Assembly: GCF_036226465.1 (NCBI RefSeq)
Contig: NZ_CP108476.1
Span: 3,224,001 to 3,288,000, forward strand
Source of the DNA: Kitasatospora sp. NBC_01250
GTDB lineage: Bacteria; Actinomycetota; Actinomycetes; Streptomycetales; Streptomycetaceae
Reading direction: 5' to 3'
Length of the DNA stretch: 64,000 bases
Of the stretch, positions 38,714 through 47,088 are shown one piece after another (position 1 is the first letter of the stretch; each line of letters begins with the position of its first letter). Under the pieces are notes generated by a model. It ran no database searches. It was not told the DNA's origin and saw only the letters and a list, made by a program, of their open reading frames with translations. A program made the translations under genes and the position numbers.

Positions 38714-39655
38714 TCAACTCCCGTCCGCGAGATCCTCCACGGGCACCGGGCGGTAGGCGGTGTCGACGCGCCAACCGTCGTCGCGGGCAGCCGCCTCGAA
38801 GAGCTCGATCTTGTAGGCGAGCCCCTCCGGCTCGCCGATATCGGACCACCGCCACGCCTGCGCCCAGCTCTCGGAGCTCCGCACCAGCGGCCAACCCCGT
38901 ACCGCGAGCTGCAGTGCGAACGTGGACCGGGCATAGCCGTGGACCCAACTGCCCGCGTCGCTCGCCTCCATTCGCCGGGACGCCTCGGTCTCCCGCAATC
39001 GCAGCCACTGCCGCTCGCGCCGGGCGACCAGCAGCGGCGTGAACCCGGAGCGCTCCTCCTCGACCAGGAAGACCAGGCGGTCGCTCTCGCCCCGGACCTC
39101 GTAGCGGGGGAGCTGGGGCGTCCGCGCGAACCCGAGGTCGTGCTTCCAGAGGACCACCCACAGGCCGCGCCTGAGGTAGTAGTGGACGGCGCGTTGCCAG
39201 GTCCAGTGCGCATCCAGTCGGAATCCGCGCAGACCCTCGGCCAGAGTGACCCGGTACACCGTGTCCAGCGCCGCACCGCCGAACCCCCGGCCGCGAGCGG
39301 ACGGACGGAGGTACAGCGATGACAGGCCCAACTGTCCGGCCCACTTGGGCCAGTTGTCCACGGCGATGGTGCCGACCGGCGACCCGCTCGCCCCGAGGAT
39401 CCAGTACCGCCGGCGATAGCGGCCACAGTCGGGAGCCTCCCGGCCCGCGGCCCCGGACCGAGCGCGCAGCTCTCGCTCGGCTGACGGTGTCAACGCGTCA
39501 GGCTCGACCTGCTCGCCCAGCGCGCCCTCCGCGAGCGAGGCGAGCTCCCACAGGGCGAATCGCCGCCCCTCCCCGAGAACGACCGGGCGCAGCCCGGCAG
39601 CCGACCCCAGACGCTCGTGCACTCGACCTGCCGCGATACTCCATGGCGTGACCAT
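38714..39655 (-). CDS. GNAT family N-acetyltransferase
   Basis: The 313-aa protein has a central GNAT domain (about 80-160). This includes GTIAVDNWPKWAGQLGLSSL, the acetyl-CoA loop LRPSARGRGFGGAALDTVYR (RGRGFG matching the RxxGxG/A motif), and the strand GFRLDAHWTWQRAVHYYLRRG. The C-terminal 150 residues are an extension of unknown role. ATG 39655 begins MVTPWSIAAG. It is divergent from the broken gene at 39804. The acetyl acceptor is unknown. Confidence 0.85.
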   Translation of the reverse strand: MVTPWSIAAGRVHERLGSAAGLRPVVLGEGRRFALWELASLAEGALGEQVEPDALTPSAERELRARSGAAGREAPDCGRYRRRYWILGASGSPVGTIAVDNWPKWAGQLGLSSLYLRPSARGRGFGGAALDTVYRVTLAEGLRGFRLDAHWTWQRAVHYYLRRGLWVVLWKHDLGFARTPQLPRYEVRGESDRLVFLVEEERSGFTPLLVARRERQWLRLRETEASRRMEASDAGSWVHGYARSTFALQLAVRGWPLVRSSESWAQAWRWSDIGEPEGLAYKIELFEAAARDDGWRVDTAYRPVPVEDLADGS

Positions 39656-39803
39656 GCGACTACGCTAAGGAGTGCCACTGACAATGCACCCAGCAGCGCC
39701 GGCCGCAGTCGGGAACACGGCCCCGGAACGGATTGTCAGCCTCCCGTGACAGATTGTTCATCAGGTGGGGCCGCGTTCGGCCCCGGCTGCCGAGGAAGCT
39801 GCG

Positions 39804-40556
39804 ATGAGCACGTCCGGGGAGTCCCCCCGCATCACGACCACCTGCTCGAACGACGGTTGCGACAAGGCGCAGACACCCGGTGGCTTCCGAGGCCGGCCCG
39901 ACGTCCAGACGGACGGTGAGGCGCGGGGCGGCACCGAGCGAGCGCGGCGGCTGGGCCTGTTCGCACTGGCGCAGACGCTGCCGAGGCAGCGGGTAGAGGA
40001 GTTGGTCCGTGCCCTCGTCGAACCGTGCGGACCTGGCAGCACCAGGATCCTGACAGTCAACGAGATGACCGCCGGGGTCCGGATCGACGAGACCGGCGCC
40101 CCCGAAGTCGAGCTGCCGAACGTGGCCGCCTCGCTCCGCCTCATGCTCGACCACGGCCACGCCGCCGGCGTACTGCTGCGTGCCTTCACCGACCGCACCG
40201 CCATCACCACCGAAGCGGGGCTCCGGATCCCCGTCAAGGAACTCCGGGGCTGGGCCGTGCGCGGAGGTCGCCTGCTCCCGCTCAGCGCCGCCGAGGTCTT
40301 CAACGCGTCCTGCACGGACAGTGGTACGGGCGAGCCCCTGCCGCCCGAGCGTGGCGTCGCCTACCTGGACGCCTGGGACCCAAGGCGTCCAGGACGGCGA
40401 GTTCGACCACCACGCCGACTCCACCGCCTGCCCCGGCACCCGGCCCCTCGCCACCCAACCCGAGACCCGACCCGAGCGAGGGGCCGCCTCGCTACCCGCA
40501 CGACCCGCGCAGGTCGGCCAGGAGTTCACCGAGCACAAGCTCCTCCTCCACCCTGA
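39804..40556 (+). pseudogene. Unknown protein gene, apparently frameshifted and 3'-truncated
   Basis: ATG 39804 with GAGGAAG upstream opens a frame whose first ~190 codons have strong GC3 (CSNDGCDKAQTPGG, then RILTVNEMTAGVRIDETGAP and RIPVKELRGWAVRGGRLLPL). I do not recognise the family. Near 40377-40383 (TGGGACCCAAGG) third-position bias leaves this frame and moves to the +1 frame. There QGVQDGEFDHHADSTACPG is read with almost only G/C at third positions. Removing one C would restore it. Neither frame then ends before the convergent jetD gene. This suggests a one-base insertion plus loss of the original 3' end, though sequencing error cannot be excluded. Confidence 0.6.
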
Positions 40557-41763
40557 CCCCGTGCGCCTCGATGGCCTCGCGCAACGCGGGGTCCCAGAGT
40601 GTGGGCGCCGGGGTCCCGGTGGTGAGCGGCGCGCCGAGGCCGCGTTCGACCGCCGCGAGGTAGGCGGCGTGATCGTAGCGCCACGGGACAGCACCGGGCA
40701 GGCGCAGCAGACCTGCGGCGATCCGGACGCCGCCCCAGTCGAAGTCGCCGTGGTAGGCGAGCCGGCTGCCGCGCTCGGCGAGCCGGCCGAGCAGCGTGCG
40801 CGCCGCCAGCGAGACGTTGCCCTCGACGCAGACCAGCGGCGGGCAGTCCGCGCCGAGCGAGGCGGCCGCCGCCGCGACCACCGCCGGGTTCTCGCAGACC
40901 CGGACCGACTCGGGCACCGCTCCAACCCCAGCTGCGAGTTGGCGCAGCGTCAGCACGCAGGGTTCGCCGCCCTCCCGCGCGGCGGCGAGGATCCGGCCGG
41001 TGGTGCCGTGGGTCGATCCGGGCAGGCCCAGGGTCAGCACCCGCGAGGAGAGCTCGTCGGTCGCCACACCGACCGCGGCCCAGCCCGCGCGGCGGCCCTC
41101 GGCGCCACCGGCCTCCTCGTCCGACAGCCCGGCCAGCGCCTTGACGGCGGACCAGACGAGCGAGGCGAGCGGCCGCCCCTCGTCGAGTGCGTGCGCGTCG
41201 CCGAGGCAGCGGGCGGCGAGGACGGGCAGGGTCAGCGCGGCCCCGGGGCCGGCGGACAGCTCGTCAGCGGTCAGCTCGGCCAGCACGCGCGCAGCCTGGT
41301 CGGCCAACCGACCTGCCACCGAAGGATCTCCCGCAGCGATCCGCTTGAGCAGGCCGGTGGACTCCACCCGCGCGCGCCAGGGCGCTAGGTCGGGCCGGTC
41401 GCAGGCGGCGTCCAGGGGCACGAACGCGGCCCGCCACGCCTCGGCCGAGGCCAGCGCCTCGGCCCGGCGGTCGGCGACCGGCCCGGTGAGCAGGACTACG
41501 GCGGCCGCGAGCCCGTCCGAGCAGGCCAGGGACTCGCGGAGCACCCGGTCCACATCGGCCAGCGGCACCGAGAGCGAGCGGCCGGCCCGCAGCCGGCGGC
41601 CGAGCAGCAGCTCGACGGCGCGCCGCTGCTCGACGGAGGCGGCGGCCAGGACGACCGCGGTGTCCAGCGGGCGTCCCGCCGCCAGCCGCTCGCGCACCCG
41701 CTCGACCAGCCAGGCGGTCTCGGGACCACCGAGCATGCGGCGCAGCCGGGGCAGGTCGGCCAC
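40492..41763 (-). CDS. jetD: Wadjet type III JetD (TIGR02679, DUF2399 nuclease subunit)
   Basis: The 423-aa protein is the last gene of the operon and corresponds to the Toprim-like nuclease that cuts circular plasmid DNA trapped by the Wadjet SMC complex. The C-terminal DUF2399 domain shows LVCVEGNVSLAARTLL with acidic Glu314 and AYHGDFDWGGVRIAAGLL with Asp340/Asp342, the Toprim-type metal ligands. The N-terminal part is helical and probably binds DNA. GTG 41763 lies 4 nt after the jetC stop. Its 3' end overlaps the broken unknown gene by 65 bp on the opposite strand. Confidence 0.9.
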   Translation of the reverse strand: MADLPRLRRMLGGPETAWLVERVRERLAAGRPLDTAVVLAAASVEQRRAVELLLGRRLRAGRSLSVPLADVDRVLRESLACSDGLAAAVVLLTGPVADRRAEALASAEAWRAAFVPLDAACDRPDLAPWRARVESTGLLKRIAAGDPSVAGRLADQAARVLAELTADELSAGPGAALTLPVLAARCLGDAHALDEGRPLASLVWSAVKALAGLSDEEAGGAEGRRAGWAAVGVATDELSSRVLTLGLPGSTHGTTGRILAAAREGGEPCVLTLRQLAAGVGAVPESVRVCENPAVVAAAAASLGADCPPLVCVEGNVSLAARTLLGRLAERGSRLAYHGDFDWGGVRIAAGLLRLPGAVPWRYDHAAYLAAVERGLGAPLTTGTPAPTLWDPALREAIEAHGVRVEEELVLGELLADLRGSCG

Positions 41764-41767
41764 CGGC

Positions 41768-44700
41768 CTACGCCTCCTCGAACTCGAACAGGTCGGACTG
41801 CGGTACCGCCTTCACCGCCACTGCCGGCACGTGCGCCGCAGCCGGCACGTGCGGCACCGGCCGCTGCTCCCGCGAGCGCTCGCGCCCGTCCCAGCGCCAC
41901 GGGGTGACGAGCACCGCGTCGAAGCCCTCACGCCGGGTCAGCTGGGCGATCCCGATCCCGGGCACGGTGGGGTAGCAGGCCCACTCGCGCTCGCTGGTCA
42001 TCACCACGTCGAGGTCGAAGGAGGCGAGCAGGCCCAGGCACTTGGCGCGGGAGTCGTCGTCCACCCCGGCGAACGCCTCGTCGAGGGCGATCAGCCGCGG
42101 TGCGTGCGGGCTGCCGGAGGAGTAGTGCGAGGAGGCGGCGGCGAACAGCGGTACCGAGGCGGCCAGCACCCGCTCCCCACCGGAGGCCGGACCGGTGGCG
42201 GGCTTCCACTGGCCGTCCTGCCGGCGCTGGATGGTGAACATGTGCCACGCCCGGTAGTCCAGCGCGCGGGTGAGCTGGTCGGCCCAGGAGTCGCCGGGGT
42301 GCTCCTCGCGATCCTGCGCGATCCTGGCCTGCAGGAACTCACCGACCAGCGCCCGGTCGGCCGGACGCCAGGCGTCCGAGGACTGGCGCAGCAGGCGGGT
42401 GCGGACGGCTTCGAGGCCCTGCGGTGCGTCCTTGGCGGGCTGCCAGAGCAGGCGCAGCGCCATACCGGTGGAGGTGGGGCGCTCCGCCAGGTCCCGGTTC
42501 ATCGCCTGGACCTGTTCCTCGGCACCGGCGATCAGCTCCTGCAGGGCACCGGCGACCTCCCCCACCAGGTGGTTCTCCAGGAGTTCGCGCTCCTTCGCGG
42601 AGAGCAGGCGGCCCCGCTGTTCGACCTCCTCGCCCAGCGAGGCGGCGAGCGCGGGAACGTCGTGGCTGCGGCCCTGGAAGAGCACGTCGACGACCATGAC
42701 GCCCTCGTGGAGCGTCATGCCCACCGAGTGGCCGTGCCGGGCGAGCGCGTCGGTGAGGATCTTGTGTTCGGCGGTGATCCGCTGCTGGATCAGCTCCCAG
42801 CGCCGGTCGGCATCGTCGACGGCCTCCAGTTCCTGGTGGACGGACCGGGCCAGCGCGACGGCCGGGGTCGGGACCCAGGGCTCGTCCGAGGGCGGGACGG
42901 TGAGCCCGGGGACGGCGGTGGCGAGCAGGCCGGTGGCGGCAAAGGCCCGCAGTGCGGTGACCGCGCGCTCCCGCTCCCCGGTGGCCTCGCCGATCCGGGC
43001 GCGGATCTCGGTGTACCGGCCCTCCGCCCTCGCCCGCGCGGCCAGGGCCGTGTCGCGCGCGGCCCGGGCGGCCTTCTCGGCGCCGTCGCGCCGCTCAAGG
43101 GCGGCGTCCGTCTCGGCCAGGCGCCGGAAGAGCTCCTCCACGCTCGCCCCGACGGTCTCGCCCAGTACCCGGTGCCGTTCGGCGGCAGCCTCGGCCGTGC
43201 GGCGCGCGCCCTCGGCGGCTTCGACGGCATCGGCCAGGGTCTGCGCGGCCGACTCCGCCTCCGCGGCGGCCTCGGCGGCGTCGGCAGCGGAGCGGGCCCG
43301 GGCCACAGCCGCGGGCAGCAGCGCGGCGAGGGCGGCGCGGTAACCGGACAGGGCCTCGCGCACGGCGTCGAGCGCCTCCCGATCGGCCGTCAGGCCGGTG
43401 TCGGCGGCGTACTCCTCGGCCCGAGCGGCGGCCTCCTCGGCCTCCTCGCGCCGAGTCACCGCCTCGCCCTCCGCCTCGATCTGACGTTCCGACAGGCGTC
43501 GCACCGTCTCCGCCTCGTGGCCACGGCGGGCGTGCGCCTCCCGAAGCGCCTGGTCGGCGGGGGCGGCGCGCAACTCGGCGGCAAGGACCACCGCGCGTTC
43601 CCGGACCACCGCCCGCTGCTCGTCCAAGATGCCCAGAGCGGCGGCGAGTTCGACGCGACGTTCGGTCAGCTCGGCAAGCCGGGCGCGGCGGGCCGCCTCG
43701 CGGGAGCCCTCACCGATGTAGCCGGCGGCGGGCTTGCTCCAGGAGCCGGCGAGCACACCGAGCCGGTAGCCACCGTCAGCGGCCACCCAGCTCGCACACG
43801 GCGAGTCCGCTCCCAGTCCGACCGCCGCGAGCACGGCGAGCACCGCTTCGTCGCCGAGGGCGGCGGCCTGCGGGTCGTCCCGGTCGACGGCCGGGCGCAG
43901 GACGGCCGCCAACGATGCGCCCCCGGCGGGTGGGCCGGGCAGCAGCACGGCATCGTGGGTCCGCGGGTCCAGCAGGGCGCCGTCGGGCGTGAGCCAGGCG
44001 TCGAGAAGGCCGGCTGCCTCCAGGGCCGCCTCGATCCCGGCCCGTTCCGCCGGCGGAACGGTGTCGGCGAAGTCCACCGCCCGCCACAGCGGTGCGCCGG
44101 GGCGGTCGGAGCGGCCGTGGTGGTCGCGCGTGTGCACGGCGGGCGGGGCGTCGTGACCACCTGACTCCAGACGGGCGATCTCCTCCGCCACCGCGCCCTG
44201 CTCGCGCCGGACGGCGGCGCGCTCGGCGTCGAGCTCGGTCTCCCTGCGGGTCAGGACGGCCGCGTGATCCCGGTGCGCGAGAGCCGCGGCCTCGGCCGCC
44301 GGGTTCGGTCCGTCCAGGCTCTCGGTCCACGCCTCCAGGGCGGCCAACGCCTGGTCCGGGTCGGCGAGCCGGAGTTCGGTGGTGCCCAGGGTCCAGGCCC
44401 GGTACAAGGTCACCAGTTCGCCGCCCTGGCCGAGGACGGCCTGATCGGCGAGCGCGACGCGTTCCCGCCCGGCCTCCAGGTCCGAGGCCCGGCGGCCCGC
44501 CTCCACCTGGGCGTCACGGGCCCGGCCGCGAGCCCGTTCGGTGGCGGCGAGCAGCTCGGTCAGGCCGGTGACGGCCTGGCGGCGGCGTTCGAGCGCCCGC
44601 TCGCCGGTGCGGCGGGTGTCCTGGTAGGGCGCGTGATCGCGTTCCAGCGCCTCGGCGACCGCCCGGTGGTCGAGTCCCGCCTCCTCGGCGCACTGGCGGG

Positions 44701-45895
44701 CGGCGAGCTGGGCCTGGTCGAGAACGTGCTGGTCGGTCGTGGTCTGGGCGAGCGCGGCGGCGCCGCGACGGCTCCAGTCGGCTGCGGTGCGCCGGGCGGC
44801 CTCCCGGGCGGCCTCCCGGTCGAGCGCGGCCCGGCCGAACGTCTCGGCCGTGCGGGCGGCCTGCTCCAGCTCGCGGGCCGCGTCCATCTCGGGGCTGCGG
44901 TTCAGCGCGTCACGGGCGGCCGTCAGGCGGACCCGGCTGTCCTCCAGCTCCGCGAGGCTCTGCTCGGCGTGCGCCAGCTCCTGCTCGGCGGTGCCGTGTT
45001 CGGCCTCCGCCTCGCCGAGGTCGCGACCCAGGTGCTCGTAGCGGCTGTGTGCGACGCGCAGCACGCCGGCCTGGCGCTTGGCGGCGATCTGTGCGTAGCG
45101 GCGGTAGTGGGTGAGGAAGCTCGCGGCGGCACCGGACGCCTCGGACAGCGCCGCCAGCGCATGCCGCTCCTCGTCCAGGCCCCGGAACGCCTCGGCGACC
45201 TCGCCGACCAGAGCCGCGTCCAGCGGCGGGAGCGACTCGGTCAGCGCCTTCGACAGCAGCTTCTCGTCCGGCTTCTTGGACAGCTGCGGCTGGCGCAGCT
45301 GGATCAGCAGCCCGACCAGTGCCTCGTAGCGCTCCTGGCCCAGGCCGAAGAGCTGTTCGTCGACCGCGCGGCGGTACTCGGTGGCGGTGTCGTGCACCAG
45401 TCCGCGGCCGCCCAGGGCGTCGCGCAGCCGCTCCCGGGTGAACGGGACCCGGGTCGCGGAGAGCAGCGGCAGCTCGGGGCCGATCCGCAGCGGGGTGGTG
45501 AAGAACCAGTGCTTGGCGATGCCGCGTCCCTTGACGGCCTTCAGCCCGCAGCCGATGGTCCGGTACTGCGGCAGGCCGTCCTCGCCGATCCGACCGAACT
45601 CCAGCCAGGTGTAGCCGGTGCGCTCGTCGTGGGGGTGCTTGCCGCCGAGCAGCAGGTTCCACTCCATCCGCTTGGCCCGGTCGCCGTCCGGCTCGACCCG
45701 GTTCGGCGCCAGTTCGCCGTCGAGGAGGAACGGCAGGGTGAGGGCGAGCACCTTGGACTTCCCGGTGCCGTTGTTGCCGCGCAGCAGCAGTCGGCCGTCG
45801 TGGAAGCGGAACTCCTCGGCGTCGTAGTAGAAGATGTCGACCAGCCCGGCGCGCAACGGCTGCCAGCGGGTCTTGGTCGGCTGCGGCAGCGTCAT
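41768..45895 (-). CDS. jetC: Wadjet type III JetC, SMC-like ATPase (TIGR02680)
   Basis: The 1375-aa SMC/SbcC-like protein has Walker A GNNGTGKS at 40-47 (LLLRGNNGTGKSKVLALTLP). Long coiled-coil arms cover about 280-1100, with a central hinge-like region near 540-620 containing a Gly/Ala/Pro-rich part. At the C-terminus the signature SGGE is at 1238-1241 and Walker B RLIALDEAF at 1267-1275. The motor extrudes DNA loops and recognises closed circles in the Wadjet mechanism. The last ~30 residues are a low-complexity tail ending DLFEFEEA. ATG 45895 overlaps the jetB stop by 4 bp. The open frame continues upstream to 47152 but only as antisense-free shadow of jetB. Confidence 0.93.
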   Translation of the reverse strand: MTLPQPTKTRWQPLRAGLVDIFYYDAEEFRFHDGRLLLRGNNGTGKSKVLALTLPFLLDGELAPNRVEPDGDRAKRMEWNLLLGGKHPHDERTGYTWLEFGRIGEDGLPQYRTIGCGLKAVKGRGIAKHWFFTTPLRIGPELPLLSATRVPFTRERLRDALGGRGLVHDTATEYRRAVDEQLFGLGQERYEALVGLLIQLRQPQLSKKPDEKLLSKALTESLPPLDAALVGEVAEAFRGLDEERHALAALSEASGAAASFLTHYRRYAQIAAKRQAGVLRVAHSRYEHLGRDLGEAEAEHGTAEQELAHAEQSLAELEDSRVRLTAARDALNRSPEMDAARELEQAARTAETFGRAALDREAAREAARRTAADWSRRGAAALAQTTTDQHVLDQAQLAARQCAEEAGLDHRAVAEALERDHAPYQDTRRTGERALERRRQAVTGLTELLAATERARGRARDAQVEAGRRASDLEAGRERVALADQAVLGQGGELVTLYRAWTLGTTELRLADPDQALAALEAWTESLDGPNPAAEAAALAHRDHAAVLTRRETELDAERAAVRREQGAVAEEIARLESGGHDAPPAVHTRDHHGRSDRPGAPLWRAVDFADTVPPAERAGIEAALEAAGLLDAWLTPDGALLDPRTHDAVLLPGPPAGGASLAAVLRPAVDRDDPQAAALGDEAVLAVLAAVGLGADSPCASWVAADGGYRLGVLAGSWSKPAAGYIGEGSREAARRARLAELTERRVELAAALGILDEQRAVVRERAVVLAAELRAAPADQALREAHARRGHEAETVRRLSERQIEAEGEAVTRREEAEEAAARAEEYAADTGLTADREALDAVREALSGYRAALAALLPAAVARARSAADAAEAAAEAESAAQTLADAVEAAEGARRTAEAAAERHRVLGETVGASVEELFRRLAETDAALERRDGAEKAARAARDTALAARARAEGRYTEIRARIGEATGERERAVTALRAFAATGLLATAVPGLTVPPSDEPWVPTPAVALARSVHQELEAVDDADRRWELIQQRITAEHKILTDALARHGHSVGMTLHEGVMVVDVLFQGRSHDVPALAASLGEEVEQRGRLLSAKERELLENHLVGEVAGALQELIAGAEEQVQAMNRDLAERPTSTGMALRLLWQPAKDAPQGLEAVRTRLLRQSSDAWRPADRALVGEFLQARIAQDREEHPGDSWADQLTRALDYRAWHMFTIQRRQDGQWKPATGPASGGERVLAASVPLFAAASSHYSSGSPHAPRLIALDEAFAGVDDDSRAKCLGLLASFDLDVVMTSEREWACYPTVPGIGIAQLTRREGFDAVLVTPWRWDGRERSREQRPVPHVPAAAHVPAVAVKAVPQSDLFEFEEA

Positions 45896-47088
45896 GAGCG
45901 GGTGCGGGCCTTCCGGATGGTCGGGGCGGCGAGGGCGTAGCGGACGAGGGCGGGCTTGGCGCCGACCCGGTCGGCGTCCCGGGTGACGAGGTCCAGGGCG
46001 CTCAGGCGGTCCAGGGCCTGCGTCAGCAGGTCGGCAGCGGCGGCCGGTTCGGCGGCGGACTTGCGCCAGTACGCGGTGTGCTGGAGGGCGAGCTCGCGCA
46101 CCAGCCGGACCAGCTCCGCTTCGGTGTGCGGACCGTCCGTGGTGGCGAGGTGCGCGGCGATGAGCAGGGTGACATGACCCTCGGTCCCCTGCTCCGGCAT
46201 CCGCACATCGGTCAACTCGTCGTCGGGGTCCACCATGGCGACACCCTCGGCGCGCGACTCGGCCACCAAGCCGGTGAGTTCGGTGATCCGACGGGTGATC
46301 GCGTGCCGCTGGGAGACCAGGTAGGCGCGTTCGTCCTCGGGCAGTTCGTCGTAGTACACGACCGGGTCGTCCAGCAGTCGCCGGGTCAGCCGGTGGCGCA
46401 GCGAGCGCAACCGCAACTCGTCGGTGTCCGGCAGGACCTCCTCGGTCAGCGCAAGCAGCCGCCGCTCGGGCTCGGCCGCGGTGACGGTGGAGGGACCGCG
46501 GGTCGTGGCCAGCAGGCCCGCCAGCACCCGCCGACGCACGTCGTACAGCACGTCGTTGGCGGAGGCGGACAGGTACGCCTCCTCGTCGCCCGCCACCCGG
46601 TGCAGCACGCCCCACTCCAGCAGCAGGCGGACTGCCGCCACCAGGTCGGAGCGCTCCTCCCGGCGCTCCATCCGGAACTCGACGCCGGCCGACGCCAGCG
46701 CCGGATCCGCCGCGGCGGTCAGCACGCCTTCGGCGAGCCGGCCGAGCGTGACCTGCGCGTCGGCACGCTCCAGCACGGCCAGGGCCAGGCAGAGCAGGAC
46801 GTAGCGCCGGCGGGTGAACGCCACCTTGGTGCGCGGCGCGCGGGCGGGGCGGGTCGCGTCGTCCAGTCGTGCGGGCGTCTTGAACAGCCGGGCCGTCTCG
46901 GTGTCGACCACCAGCCGCCAGCCGGTCTCCTGGGTGAACCAGGCCGCGAGCTCGGCCGCGTACTTGCGCACCAGCCGGAAGTCCTCCTTGGCGGCCTCGT
47001 CGACGATGGTCAGCAGCGGCGCGGCGAGCAGGGCCCGGGCCGCGCGGCGGCGCTCCGCCTGGGCGTCGACCAGCGGCACGGCGCTCAC
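45892..47088 (-). CDS. jetB: Wadjet type III JetB (TIGR02678, DUF2398)
   Basis: The 398-aa protein corresponds to the MukE/MksE-like KITE subunit. The helical and winged-helix sequence includes RRAARALLAAPLLTIVDEAA (12-31), ELAAWFTQETGWRLVVDTET and RRRYVLLCLALAVLERADAQ. GTG 47088 overlaps the jetA stop by 4 bp (GTGA) and its own stop overlaps jetC by 4 bp. This gives strict translational coupling and suggests a fixed subunit ratio. It contains no enzymatic motif. Confidence 0.9.
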   Translation of the reverse strand: MSAVPLVDAQAERRRAARALLAAPLLTIVDEAAKEDFRLVRKYAAELAAWFTQETGWRLVVDTETARLFKTPARLDDATRPARAPRTKVAFTRRRYVLLCLALAVLERADAQVTLGRLAEGVLTAAADPALASAGVEFRMERREERSDLVAAVRLLLEWGVLHRVAGDEEAYLSASANDVLYDVRRRVLAGLLATTRGPSTVTAAEPERRLLALTEEVLPDTDELRLRSLRHRLTRRLLDDPVVYYDELPEDERAYLVSQRHAITRRITELTGLVAESRAEGVAMVDPDDELTDVRMPEQGTEGHVTLLIAAHLATTDGPHTEAELVRLVRELALQHTAYWRKSAAEPAAAADLLTQALDRLSALDLVTRDADRVGAKPALVRYALAAPTIRKARTRS

